Shown here piece by piece: positions 33,420 to 44,475 of a DNA stretch of 64,000 nt. Position 1 is the stretch's first letter. Each line of letters begins with the position of its first letter. Source of the DNA: Icerya purchasi (Eukaryota; Arthropoda; Insecta; Hemiptera; Monophlebidae); contig CM077115.1 of the NCBI GenBank assembly GCA_039619475.1, positions 594,791,643-594,855,642 on the forward strand, read 5' to 3'. The notes under the pieces are model-generated. The model worked only from the letters and a program-made list of their open reading frames with translations. It was not told where the DNA came from and searched no databases. The translations under genes and the position numbers were made by a program.

Positions 33420-34697
33420 CCTCTCCTTCGAATAGTAAAAAGATCATTCACTGGGAGCGGAACAAGTGCTATTGTTTCCATTAATTGCTTCTAGAAACTT
33501 CCCAAATTACCTTATAAAACTAATAAGTAGTTACCTTACAAATAGACTATTTTATGTAAACGTCGGCGCTTCTAAATCTACTTTAAACCCCATGTTAGCG
33601 GGGATACCGCAAGGCAGTGTGTTAGGTCCTTTTTTATTTACGCTTTTCTTATCTGATTTCCCGAAACTTCCAAATACTGAAATTGTCATGTATGCAGATG
33701 ACACGGCTTTGTTCACTAGTTCACACAGACCACAGACTATCGCTAATCAGGTTGCAGAGTAGCATAACTCGTACATTAGATATTTGAAGAAGTGGCGCGT
33801 AAGTATAAATCCATCCAAAACTGAAGCAATACTATTTACTAGGCGAAGACCTGCTCTACCCAATAACTTAATTGTCAACAATGCCTCCGTGCAATGGGCC
33901 GAAACAACGCGCTACTCAGGAGTAGTACTGGATAGGAGACTCGCGTTTAACAGGCATATCGATCACATAGGTATAAAAGCTAACAAAACTATATCATCTT
34001 TATATCCGTTATTAAAGTATAAATCATACCCTAGCAGCAGTAATAAACTAATCATCTATAAAATGCTAATAAGGCCTGTCATTACCTATGCGTGTCCTGT
34101 GTGGTCATCGGTTTCAAATAGCACTTACATGAAACTTCAGGTGCTACAAAATAGGTGCCTGAGGTACGTACTGCGAGCAAATAGGTATGCGAAGGTAACT
34201 CCCATTTTTTAAGATTCCATCCTTGGTATAACAGATAAATTCTGCAAAGATTGTCAAGTCCACAGTAATGAACTAATTATGCCAATCGGAAATTACGATT
34301 CCAGGCGACTAAAATATATGTATAGCAAATATAAACACCGTAGGCTTAAGCATAATCTTTTGAAGTAAGACAGTGAGTTGCAAATATAAAGTGTATATTC
34401 TGTAGGCGGAGCTTAGTGCGTGTATGTGTGTGTGTGTGTAAAAGAAAATTTTATAAGTGGGCTAATAATAAGCTGGTAAGATGCGAATATTAACATATGT
34501 TATATTATAGTGCCGGTTTTTTTTTGTTAAATTTATAACTGCAATTGATTAACATTTATCCGTAACGTTGATTGTTTTGTATGCGTCTATACTACTGTAT
34601 TGTGGCGAGGCTAACGGGCCGATACACACTCGTTCTATAATAGGTATTAACAATTGTAACGAACGTGGTTAATAAAGTCTTTCTTTCTTCTTTCTAG
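33420..34697 (+). pseudogene. 5'-truncated Jockey-like LINE, RT C-terminal half
   Basis: The frame begins inside RT with ASRNFPNYLIKLISSYLTNR (motif B region) and continues through GIPQGSVLGPFLFTLFL and VMYADDTALFT. In-frame stops follow at 33760 and 34210; between and after them the same frame goes on with WRVSINPSKTEAILFTRRR, TYACPVWSSVS and a YDSRRLKYMYSKYK tail. No RNase H follows, which fits Jockey-type ORF2. The 3' UTR seems to end with AATAAAGTC and a CTTT-rich tract at about 34670-34697. It is a dead copy: the endonuclease and RT motif A are missing, and there are at least two nonsense codons. Confidence 0.75.
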
Positions 34698-35311
34698 ACT
34701 ATTCGAGGAAAGAAACAAGTGGTGGTAGCCCAATATTGCCACGGATTCGAGAATTAGCAACGACCGAATTTTGATATTTCTTTAAAGAGTGTCGAAAGAT
34801 GACGGAACAGTAAAAAGTTAGGAAATCCCGGCTAGTGAGTCAGAATTATCTAACATGTTAATACTCCTATTTATCCTCTATCTTAAAGAACGAAAGACAT
34901 TGGAATGTAATACTCGTAATATGTTTAATAGAAGATTACCGCGAAATTTTTAGATTGGAGAGGTCGTGATCTGATGAAATTTTGCAGACCGCGATCGGTG
35001 ACCACGACGATGGGGGTATATAAAATACTATTAGAGTGCAACTTTTTCATTTACGCGAGAAATTTAAATTTTTAGAAGCCGCATTATTTCACGGATAATG
35101 TACATGTAGCCGCTTTTTAGACAAAAATGTAGGCAAAAAATTCCAGATTATGTTTATATTTATTTTATGCCGATGGTTTTGCGGAAGACTGATTATTCCA
35201 AAATGAAGTATATTAAACAAAAAAATCATTAAAAAACAATAAAATAATTAAAAAAAAAATCAATTTTTAATTTAATAAACATTTAAGCATGTTATTTATT
35301 ACATTTGTATA

Positions 35312-36630
35312 CACCCTGTCATGAAAGTATCGGGAATTGTTAAATAAAACGAACAATTTTTAATTTTCATCCAAATTTATTTTGTCACCTTCAAAATAAC
35401 ATCCATTCGAAGCGATGCACATATGCCAACGCTTTTTCCACTCGGCAAAGCACTTCTGATAGGCGGTTTCCGGGATGGCCTTTAGCTCTCGCGTCGCATT
35501 CGTCTTGATGTCATCAATCGATTCGAAGCGCATTTCCCGTAGCGGAAATTTGAATTTTGAGAATAGGAAGAAGTCGCAGGGTGCTAAATCTGGTGAATAC
35601 GGCGGTTGTTCGATGATATTTACCGAGTGTTTGGCCAAAAACTCATTCACAATTATGGCTTTGTGAGACGGCGCATTATCGTGATGGAGAATCCAAGAAT
35701 TGTCGACCCACAAATCGTTACGTTTACGACGGATAGCCTCTCTCAAACGTCTCAAAACACTTAAGTAAAACTCTTTGGTGACTGTCTGTCCGGCTGGCAC
35801 ATATTCATAGTGTACCACGCCTCGAATATCGAAGAAAACAATCAACATGATCTTCACTTTCGATCGGCTTTGGCGAGGTTTTTTCGGCTTTGGCGCACCA
35901 ATTGGCCGCCATTCGGACGATTGCTGGTTCGTAAGCGTGTCGTACTCGTACACCCATGTCTCGTCACCAGTAATTATCTTTTCCAAGAAGGTAGGATCCA
36001 AATTGGCTCGATCCAGCATGTCTGCAGCTACCTGTTCTCGGTACTTTTTTTGAAAGAAATTCAGGTCTTTCGGAACAAGCCGAGCCGCAACGCGTTGCAT
36101 ACCCAATTTTTCGTGCACAATCGTACGTACGCTCTCGTGTGACATGCCCAATCCATGAGCCATCTCTCTCAAGCTCACATGACAATTTTCAGCAACGATT
36201 TCCTTGATTTTATCGACGTTATCATCGGTCACACTCGTTGAAGGCCGTCCAGAGCGAGGCATGTCTTCGACCGTCTCCCGACCATCCTTGAACGCTCTGT
36301 ACCACTCGTAAACCCGCGTTTTTGATAAAGCAGATTCACCAAAAGCCTCCTGTAACATTTTCAGTGTATCGGCACAAGAAATTTCGTTCGAAACACAGAA
36401 TTTAACACAAGTACGTTGTTCAATATTTTCACTCATTGTAAAACTTCGACAAAACACTTCAAGGTCGACTGATTTTAACAGCTGCTGTAAACACACTGGT
36501 TGACAGATCGCGCTAAAAATAGGCATCATAATACAAAACAGTTGTACCAACCTGGAAAAAAAAAATTATCTGCCTAGCTATTACCCGGGAGATTTAAATT
36601 GACAATTCCCGATACTTTCTTGACAGGGTG
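35312..36630 (-). mobile_element. mariner transposon, apparently intact (1319 bp)
   Basis: The inverted repeats are 29 bases with one mismatch. The left end starts CACCCTGTCATGAAAGTATC at 35312; the right end, reverse-complemented, starts CACCCTGTCAAGAAAGTATC from 36630. TA flanks both sides (35310-35311 and 36631-36632). The size and single transposase ORF are typical of mariner. The insertion lies in the left arm of the foldback element. The right arm, around 37460, reads ATTTATATATTCTATAAT without interruption and thus shows the pre-insertion site. Confidence 0.95.
35360..36436 (-). CDS. mariner transposase (D,D34D), intact ORF
   Basis: A 358-residue transposase that cuts and pastes the element at TA. 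I placed the start at the ATG at 36436 (MSENIEQ); the frame is open 38 codons further upstream, but mariner proteins begin near this point and are usually about 345-350 residues. The N-terminal half holds two HTH units: WYRAFKDGRETVEDMPRSGR (residues 45-64, with the GRP linker) and SLREMAHGLGMSHESVRTIV (88-107). The catalytic triad is D158 (TGDETW), D253 (HHDNAPSH) and D288 (PDLAPCDFF), with 34 residues between the last two. No internal stop or frameshift is seen. The ORF stop lies ~48 bases inside the left inverted repeat end. Activity is plausible from sequence but untested. Confidence 0.93.
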   Translation of the reverse strand: MSENIEQRTCVKFCVSNEISCADTLKMLQEAFGESALSKTRVYEWYRAFKDGRETVEDMPRSGRPSTSVTDDNVDKIKEIVAENCHVSLREMAHGLGMSHESVRTIVHEKLGMQRVAARLVPKDLNFFQKKYREQVAADMLDRANLDPTFLEKIITGDETWVYEYDTLTNQQSSEWRPIGAPKPKKPRQSRSKVKIMLIVFFDIRGVVHYEYVPAGQTVTKEFYLSVLRRLREAIRRKRNDLWVDNSWILHHDNAPSHKAIIVNEFLAKHSVNIIEQPPYSPDLAPCDFFLFSKFKFPLREMRFESIDDIKTNATRELKAIPETAYQKCFAEWKKRWHMCIASNGCYFEGDKINLDEN

Positions 36631-36665
36631 TATTCTATAATAAAAACACAAATCGCACTTGTTTT

Positions 36666-36742
36666 GTGGTGTAGCGGTAAAAATGACGTCTGTTTGTTCA
36701 TATTTGAAAGTAAAGCGCGGGTTCGAATCCGCTCAATGTCAC
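36666..36742 (+). repeat. tRNA-like sequence in the left foldback arm
   Basis: TGGTGTAGCGG fits the Pol III A box and GGTTCGAATCC fits the B box exactly, at normal tRNA spacing. The ends GTGGTGT and ATGTCAC can pair as a 7 bp acceptor stem with three G-T wobbles. The T stem is damaged by two mismatches and the anticodon arm is not clean. It is therefore a tRNA-derived or pseudo-tRNA sequence that could still recruit Pol III. Confidence 0.55.
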
Positions 36743-37338
36743 GTAAACTTCTGATATCTTTCATTTTAAATTACCAATTTTTGTTATCTAATCATTTAAA
36801 TTCTTTATAGGTGCATAACTCTACATAAATGTAATAACAATTTTTAAAGATTTAAATTATTTAACGACTGTTTTTGTGCATGGCTTTCCTCTAATAAACT
36901 TTCAGATAAACGTAAAATATTTTTAAACGTAAATGAAATTCGTTTTTCACAAATGAAAAATTAAAAGAACTTTGCTCTTGCGATAATGATTAATTTATAT
37001 GCTGTAGTAAATGCCGCAGGAATAGGCTGTTTCATTTGTTTTTATGTTTTTATCATCCATTATTATGTAAATAATAATTAAGTTTGTAGCATTTTAATCA
37101 TAATTAATATTCATTAACACTCTTATTTTACATATATAGATGAGTATATTTGTTTATATACATATTTTTTTATTTATATTTATATACATTACATATATAT
37201 ATACACACCACCATGAATTGGTTGTTTGTAAAAAAAAAAAGCATATTCATCTTACACGCTTTATTACATTTATGTAATATATAAAGAATTGAAATAATTA
37301 GATAAAAATTGGTAATTTAAAAGATATCAGAAATTTAC

Positions 37339-37416
37339 GTGACATTGAGGGGGATTCGAACTCGCGCTTTACTTCCAAGTGTGAACAAATAGACGTAATT
37401 TTTACCGCTACACCAC
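37339..37416 (-). repeat. tRNA-like sequence in the right foldback arm
   Basis: Inverted copy of the block at 36666-36742. The A box is preserved, the B-box core is AGTTCGAATCC, and the acceptor-like ends are preserved. Substitutions in the T stem differ from the left copy, so the two have diverged independently from a better-paired ancestor. Confidence 0.5.
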
Positions 37417-37823
37417 AAAACAAGTATATTATAATAATTTGTGTTTTTATTATAGAATATATAAATGTAATAAATAACACGTTTAAATGTTTATTAAATT
37501 AAAAATTGATTTTTTTTAAAATTATTTTATTGTTTTTTAATGATTTTTTTGTTTAATATACTTCATTTTATCAGTCTTCCGAAAACCATCGGCATAAAAT
37601 AAATATAAACATAATGTGGAATTTTTGGCCTACATTTTTTTCTAAAAAGCGGCTACATGTACATTATCCGTGAAATAATGCGGCTTCTAAAAATTTAAAT
37701 TTCTCGCGTAAATGAAAAAGTTGCATTCTAATAGTATTTTATATACCCCCATCGTCGTGGTCACCGATCGCGGTTTGCAAAATTTCATCAGATCGCGACC
37801 TCGACCTCGATCTCGACCTCTCC

Positions 37824-39239
37824 TTGTAAGACTGCTTATTATTTCTAGCAATGTGAAATGGGCGCGTAAAAGAAAATGCCGGCGTTATAATTCGAAATTT
37901 TAGGCGCCGACAGTTTTCAGAAAAACCAAAATTCGGTTTTAAATTTCCATCGTCATTCTTTTGCCAAAACTCGAAACTAGAGTTATTTCAGCTTCGTTCG
38001 AAAAACACCAACAGCCGACGCATTCAATTTTCGACTTTTATGACTGCTCAACACGATTACAGAGATGAATAACGACGGCATTTATAAGTAAACAAAATTC
38101 CTAGAAATAAACCGAAGAACCGGCGAGATTGGTCGAATTAAGCTTAATCCGTTTCGCTTAGAACTTCTCTGCATAGCCGTTTGCCGTCGTTCGTTCACAT
38201 CGGTCTTTATCTGTCATCTCTTTCAAAAGATCCTCGACCACGTCGCTGTCTTGCTCATTTTACGGCCATTTCAGAATCAGCGACATTTTCATCATTTTCT
38301 CACTCGCTTTTATGTAAATATACGTTTTCATTATTAGCTGCTCAATTCACCCAGACACTCTGGTTAATGATAATTTTTCACTCGCTGTCGCGCTATCAGT
38401 CTCCTTTGCAACGGCCGACGCCTGGGACGCGCGTGCGTACGCGATTAGTAACGCCGGAGCAGCCGGACAAGGAGTGTCCGTTTTGGGAGCGGGGTATGCA
38501 AATATTATTATTGGTAGCGAAAGAAGAATAAGTCGGAAAGGGTTAGTGTATTATGCACTTTATCAACTGACGGCAGTAAGGATCAAAGTCTATTGTACGT
38601 CACCGGGGCCAGCTTCATTCAATTATAAAGCAGAATATAATCGCGCTGTTGCTCGATCGGCGCTGCCATGTTCATCTTTCGCAGTCGCTAGTGGAAGAGG
38701 AAAAATTCCATTATCTTTCAGCCTGCTCGGCTCCTTCTATTTTCTGGCGCCCGACGTTCCATGCTGCCGGCATCTTGGAGAGCGCATCTTGATTTTCATC
38801 CAGGGCTTCCCTGCGACTTCCTCGACAAACCGCTAAATGCACGTGCCGCGATTATCGCGAAGCAAACATGCGATACACAAAGTCATCAAATGCTTCCAGA
38901 CAAATCAGCTCGTTCTGATCATTTTCTTCCTTCGCGCCTTTTTTCGCAATACAAATAGTTCTTTCATCATTACCTCTACTACTGCTCGTTATTTAATCAT
39001 CATTGTAGAACGCTTATTATTTACATTATGACTTTCGGCCGTTTATTGATACATTCGGCATCATATAAACGCGTTTTGAAAAAAACGTTTTTTTGTCAAA
39101 GTCTCCAATCCCGTGCGCGTAATAATGTCGGTTGATTTTAGACGCACACGTGTTTCTTGGCGCAGTTAACTTTTTCAGCAAATAAAAAAAAAAAAAAAAT
39201 GAATAGCCAAAAAAATACGACTACCCTTCTCATTCCGCT
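37824..39239. other. Unassigned DNA, GC-richer in part
   Basis: The stretch 38160-38960 has more G+C and CG dinucleotides than its neighbours, but its open frames (up to ~120 codons, in overlapping frames) show no family resemblance. It could be regulatory or transcribed non-coding DNA of a host gene; I see no proof. Confidence 0.3.
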
Positions 39240-39935
39240 GACGGTGTCATTCTCTAAATTCGATCTATCTCTCTTCATTTTGTTCTGGTCCGGTTCTATC
39301 CGCATAGACTTTCTATGGGTTCCTAGTCATTCCAATACGGAGGGCAAAATGCCTCAGCTGACTCTATTCCTCGACTCTATCTCTTCTTCAGGCTCCCTTT
39401 CCCTATAAACGCTCTAATCATTTCAGACATTTTCTTCGGACACGTTTCCCCATCTTTATTCTCTAATCGCTAATCGCAGTAGTACCGTCTTATTCAAAAC
39501 CGGTTTTCCTGCCTTAGTTTCATTCCATTCCTGTCTGCTATCGTTCCACTGTTGTTTCCTTAATTAGACTCAAGATCAATCCTGCTCTTCTCCCCTCTCT
39601 TCGTTTTCGCTTTTCTTTAGCTCTTTCTCATTTATGCGCTCTTTTTGAGCCTCCTTCTATTTGTGTCACTCTAATTATATTTTTTTCGAATGCTCTCCAG
39701 AACGAACGCTCCCTTCTGTACACCTAATTTTCAGCTCTGCATCTTCCTACTCCTTATAATTATATCGTTTGTTTTCCATTGCCTTCAGTTGTTCCGCTGC
39801 TGTTGTTCTTTAAGAATTCCATTTCTCACCGCCTGGCTACTTAGTTCTGATCTATTGAATTATTATGTTGTTGGGTAAAGGCCGCTGGCGCTCCCAGGGT
39901 AGCGTTATAAAAAATAAAAATAAATAAAAACCAAC
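39240..39935 (+). pseudogene. I-like LINE 3' fragment (RNase H end, tail, 3' UTR)
   Basis: IRIDFLWVPSHSNTEGKM near 39296-39350 is the last RNase H block (WVPSH..IEGNE in intact relatives). In another frame RLKINPALLPSLRFRFSLAL and LQNERSLLYT follow near 39565-39715, and then a LPTPYNYIVCFPLPSVVP segment equivalent to the tails at 4979 and 48672. The 3' UTR ends in GGCGCTCCCAGGGTAGCG followed by an AAATA-rich tail near 39905-39930. It is 5'-truncated with frameshifts. Confidence 0.6.
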
Positions 39936-40794
39936 GAAATTTGTGTATACTATACGTATTTTCCTTATGACACAGATTCGGCAATCTTCTCAGGTTCCGC
40001 AAATTTTTCTTTTTATCAATTCTCCTTTTTTGTTTTTAAAATCAGAATTGGTCAGTTAATTCGACACTATCGACAAAAATTACATCTATTAAGAGTAAGA
40101 TATGCCGAGTCTAATGGAAAGTCCTTAATTCATCGGTCAACCTTTTCCGCTCTTTTAAATCATTAATTAAACAAATGACTTTTATAGATGAACTGTGTAA
40201 AAGTGTAGAGGGAAATTTTCGCAAACTACACGATATTATTACGTTATAAGTTCAATACCGGCATTCGCGGTGCACTTCTGAAATAAGAGAGTAGAAAATA
40301 ATTTCCAAAAAGAGCCGTGTCTACATATTTTTGTTTCCAAACTGTTAGAATCGTACTATTTGCTGCTTAAAAAACGCGAGAAATGACACAATTACCTGAA
40401 ATATTCAGAAGCAGGTATAAAAATAAATGCGTAACGTTATTTTGTAATAGAAATAACAAATTGGAAAAAGTAGACAAACTATTGTTTATTTAGGCTGGCT
40501 AATTTCAACGATATCTAGAAATATGTAGAAGAATACACAATTAACCTGGTTAGTACTCCCCAGAACATAAGACGTATACTTAAATAGACACTGCAACGGT
40601 CCTAAACTTGAAAAAAAAAAAAATGTTTGATCTTCGGCCGATTGCTTAACATTATAGCAAAAGATAAACAGTAGAACTGAAAATAAACATAAATCAACGA
40701 AAAATTATGCTGAAGAATACGAATGAGCGCTTTCTTCGAAACAACGCTATAAGTGCCATCAAAAATAATAAATGCAGATATTGTCTAAAGTAAT
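39936..40794. other. Unassigned AT-rich DNA
   Basis: No gene, RNA or transposon feature is recognised. There is an A run near 40611-40622. Confidence 0.35.
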
Positions 40795-41026
40795 CGATGG
40801 ATAAATTTACGAAACCCTTATGGAAATCGACGGATAAATTTACAAATCCCTTATGGAAATCAATGGATAAATTTACAAATCCTTTATGGAAATCGATGGA
40901 TAAATTTACGAAACCTTTATGGAAATCGACGGATAAATTTACAAATCCCTTACGGAAATCGATGGATAAATTTATAAATTCCTTATGAAAATCGATGGAT
41001 AAAATTAACAAAAACCTTATGGAAAG
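40795..41026. repeat. 33 bp minisatellite, seven units
   Basis: Seven head-to-tail units of 33 bases based on CGATGGATAAATTTACAAAT plus CCCTTATGGAAAT. Units differ at a few sites, and the last is one base longer and decayed. Because 33 is a multiple of three, both strands stay open across the array. On the plus strand the unit reads DKFTNPLWKSM; on the minus strand VNLSIDFHKGF. I treat it as non-coding unless expression shows otherwise. It abuts a LINE 3' end on the right. Confidence 0.9.
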
Positions 41027-41170
41027 CATTGAGACCGTCGAAAAGGCGCTGGGTAGATAAAATCCGAAAACGTAAGGAAAAATGGTGAAGGCGACGTCTT
41101 GCAGAAAATTAGGGGAGATTGTTGTCCAGCAGCGGACCAGAACGGCTGAAGAAGAAGAAAAAGAGAAATC
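41027..41170 (+). pseudogene. LINE 3' end scrap
   Basis: Translation in shifting frames gives KRRWVDKIRKR and then CPAADQNG with a GAAGAAGAAG-rich A tail. This parallels the RW.DDIRK....W...AQDR..W....EAY..QW end of insect LINE ORF2 proteins. It is too short to place in a clade with confidence. Confidence 0.45.
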
Positions 41171-42289
41171 TGCGCGACGGAATTGTTTCGCTGCCTAAAC
41201 AAAGAAAAATATCAAACGTGCGGCGCTTTTTGTTTGCCATGGAGTCGGCAGGCAAGCGGCCGTTGCGCTGAACTTGTATTTTAAAAGGGCCGACGTTGAA
41301 TTTCGGCATCTTGTTAAGAGAAACCCAGAGCCCTTTGCTTTTCATCCGATTCAGCTTTTAAACGTCATTTTCCGAAAGATGGCCCGGATCCACTAAGAAC
41401 AAAATTTCATCAGTTCAGCGCACGACCATTGATTGCCTCCAGTTTCATTATGCTGCTGATAATACATATTGTTCTCTGACAGGCGTTTAACGCAAGCTAA
41501 AATAATTCGATTTTTTTCCTGCCCGGCTGATAATTATTTTCTCAGATTACATCGTTTCGAATTAAATTAATCGCTAGAAACTAACCCAAAAATTACGCAA
41601 TGTTTTTAATAATTCGTTTTCTTTTTTTCAAGCCTCGTTTGTCTCCATCTGAACAGTTTAAAACGGACTGCTTTCCTTCAGCCGAATCACATAATATCCG
41701 CTCGTATCCATATTTCGAGCTAGCTATTAAGTTCATCTCGTAATAATCGAACACTTCTCAGTTCTAAGAGAAGCATCCCGTTGTTAGCGTAGGTACATGT
41801 CTGTTGTTTACCCATAATAAATTAGTTAATCGATGTTTGCTAAGGTCTTTCCCTCGCACCCCTAACCACCCATAAATCGACAATTAATATGATTTTCTCT
41901 TGATTCGTATCGAATTTCTGAAAAGGGTAAAACAATTAATGGAAAGAAAAATAAAATACGACATATATATTTAAAATCAACACATTTAAATTCGCTAAAC
42001 GGTCGCTTTCAATATAATGCGGGAAATCATATAATTAATCATTTAGATTTAAACATGACCATTTTAATATTAAGATCTAATCCCTTCAGTAGTTCTCTTT
42101 CACTTTGGCATTCCTAACTTATCGCGTTCAGTTATTCCTAATGAACTCCTCTCTAAACGAAGAGTACGCACTGATGTTGCAACTACAGTTACAAATATGC
42201 TTAGCTCGCAGTTAATTTTGGGGGCCCGCTGTCGCATTTGCGGCCCTAACGGTAGATAGGTGAACTCCTTGTCAGCCGGCACTGCGGGC
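41171..42289. other. Unassigned intergenic DNA
   Basis: Mixed composition with no gene recognised. The open frames at 41109-41345 and 42100-42282 (minus) have no family resemblance. Confidence 0.3.
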
Positions 42290-42745
42290 GTTGCTGTTGC
42301 AGTGTGGCCATAGTGTGTTGGGGGTAAATTCTGCTCATCTCCTTTTAACAGGATGGTAGGCGCTGTGTTTTATACATATATCTGTGGTGCTTGGTGGCTT
42401 TAACTGCTTTTTAAACATCCCGTGTTTCTTGCTTCCTTAATTATTTATAGCCTGATTCCTTTGTCCGTTTGGCTCTGTAATTGCAGATGTGGCCATGGTA
42501 TGGGACAGCTAACTCCTTTTTAACTTCGGCAATGTCATTCCTTTTCTTTTCAGCATGCATACGTTTGGCATTTTTCGACGTTGATTGTTATTGTTTCTTC
42601 ATACTTGGTATAGCATTCTTTGTCAGATTCCATTCCTTGTTACTCCTCATTGCTGCTATGTACACGTGTCGATGGGTAATCGTCTATTATTGGCAATCCC
42701 AGGGAAAAATCCGAACAAGAAAAAAAAAATAAAAAAAGAATAAAA
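42290..42745 (+). repeat. Probable LINE 3' UTR of the I-like family
   Basis: Repeated TTGCTGTTGCAGTGTGGCC and GATGTGGCCATGG words and a terminal GGCAATCCCAGGGA followed by an A-rich tail match the style and order of the 3' end at 39780-39935 (GCTGCTGTTG, then GCTCCCAGGG, then an A-rich tail). No ORF is left. The call rests on similarity between 3' UTRs only. Confidence 0.4.
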
Positions 42746-44384
42746 CTAGGTTGCATATGTATAAATACTTAAGGAAACGTGATCATTAATAATTTTTAGA
42801 CGCGTCAGCTGGGGACACAAGCTCGATTCTTTTTTAGAAGTTTTAACGGACAGCGATTCGAACCAGATTCTACCTAAACAAAAAACCACGGCAGCCGGCT
42901 CATTTATCAAATCAACCGCAAAAAAAAAAAAAAAAAAAAAATATATATTATTTTTATTATCTTACGAATTATAGAATGCGAAAAAAACACTTTTGATAAA
43001 AGAAAATGAAATTAACAAATTAAACTCATTAAGATTCCAATGATAATTATAACGAAGACTTCGTCAATAAATTAAATTTAGAATATAATAAAAATAGTAG
43101 AAATGAGAATACCTAGTACAGACAAATAAAAATAAAAACATCCGATGCAAATTTATTACGCCCATCCTTATGCGATGTAACAAAATCATTCGATAAAAGC
43201 AACATTAAAATATCGGCGAGTCTCATTGCATGCTGAACGGGGGACGACATGGTGGTCGTCGATTATCGCGTGCGGTATAACGCCGGCCTATGACACCCCT
43301 CGCTTAATTGGATCTAAGTCGCATTTGTATCGAGCAACCACTACTGTCGCCTAGTGATCGACTACTGTTTGACCACTGTTTAACCACTGTTCCGAATTCT
43401 CATATTTCAAGGAAGTTATTTTGCGAGCGGTTGATTATCATTATGTAAAAACTCTACTCTGCGCTTATCAAGTGAGACACAAGACATTTTCGCTAAATCT
43501 GACGCCATCAGAGTAATATTATCGGAGTAGGGCATATAGTCAGCTTAGACCACCGATTGAGACTCCTCTTTCCGATTGAGCTCGTCTGTTCAAAACAATA
43601 TATTCTCCGTACAGATTGCTAAAATAAAGTGTAATCAGATGCATTCTTGCCGAGAATACTTTGGGTCGATTCCGAGTTTATGCTCATTAAAACAATAGCT
43701 AAAAGCAATCCCCATGACCGAACGAATATCTTAAATATTAATCAAGAGGCAAAATAAGAATAATAAGAGACGATTCACGTTTTATAATTAATTCGTATCT
43801 CCTCTCCTGGTTGAAATATTTCAAAAAAAAGCACGATTTTCTTTTAGTCAAGATGAAACTAGAATTACTCTAAAAAGAATAAGTTATCGTAAAAACGATA
43901 GCGGAGAAATTAAAAAGTATATCAGGGCATTCTACACGAAGGTGCTAATTGCGATTAAGTTAAAACAGGCTGGTCGACAAATTTTAATTTAATCGACATA
44001 ACGAACGTATAAAAATATATAGGGTAATATGGTAAAACCAACAAAATAAAAAAAATTGCTACATTCCTCGTTATTAGAATTAATTTAAAAATATTAATTA
44101 CTTAGTTTAATTTTAGTGTGGTGAACATTAACGTCCCAGGTCCGAGTAAAACTAGTCAGTGAAAGATTTTATACATATAATAATTGAAAGTTTTTAGAAT
44201 GTTCATTAATTAATAAACTGGCGTACACCTTGGCGGATAGTTCTTGCAAAATTAAAAATGCAGTATCGCGATTTTTTTTTGATTTTTTAGCTACTAATGC
44301 TTAATTAGTAACCTACATGCTTATACCGGGTGTAAGAGTAATCACATTTTTTTATAATCTTTTTGCACCTACCCGGGGGGTCGT
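42746..44384. repeat. Unassigned AT-rich DNA with an A-run
   Basis: An A run and TA tract lie at about 42919-42950. A decayed GCGATTCGAACC word near 42853 resembles a tRNA T-arm in reverse but has no partner sequence. No gene is recognised. Confidence 0.3.
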
Positions 44385-44475
44385 ATCGTTTCGGCCGCAA
44401 CACGATTCGCCTCGTTACGTTTCGACTTCGGTCTTTTTCCAAGTAGACCCAATTTTTAGTGAGTTTTTAATTTTT
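44385..44475 (+). repeat. Dispersed ~100 bp repeat, copy C
   Basis: Same ordered blocks as copies A and B near the left end of the window: TCGTATCGTTTCGGCCGCAA, CTCGTTACGTTTCG, TCTTTTTCCAAGTAGACCC and GTGAGTTTTTAATTTTT. Confidence 0.55.

Larger units (their letters stand above)
34957..37823. mobile_element. Large foldback (inverted-repeat) element with tRNA-like arms
   Basis: The left arm (34957-36838, without the mariner at 35312-36630) and the right arm (37261-37823) are reverse complements at roughly 95% or better by eye, around a loop of ~420 bases. Outer edges are at GGAGAGGTCG and its complement, where the right side carries extra GAGGTC units. Landmarks shared by both arms are CGGTGACCACGACGATGGGG, CACGGATAATGTACATGTAG and a tRNA-like block. 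There is no ORF apart from the mariner. I could not find a target duplication at the outer edges. It resembles a foldback or MULE-like non-autonomous element; an inverted segmental duplication is the alternative. Confidence 0.7.

Noticed and set aside
35475..36185. ORFs overlapping the mariner on the plus strand and in other frames
   Set aside because: They are shadows of the intact minus-strand transposase.
36666..36742. Functional tRNA gene
   Set aside because: The A and B boxes fit, but the T stem has mismatches and the anticodon arm does not fold cleanly. The second copy carries different mismatches.
40795..41026. Regular 33 bp repeats as a CRISPR array
   Set aside because: There are no spacers; the units are contiguous and degenerate. 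The setting is eukaryotic.
40694..41029. 111-codon minus-strand ORF over the minisatellite as a real gene
   Set aside because: The frame exists because the unit length is divisible by three, and both strands are open. There is no other support.
43330..43400. Tandem GACCACTGTTT-like words as a repeat array
   Set aside because: Only two imperfect copies; not enough to call.
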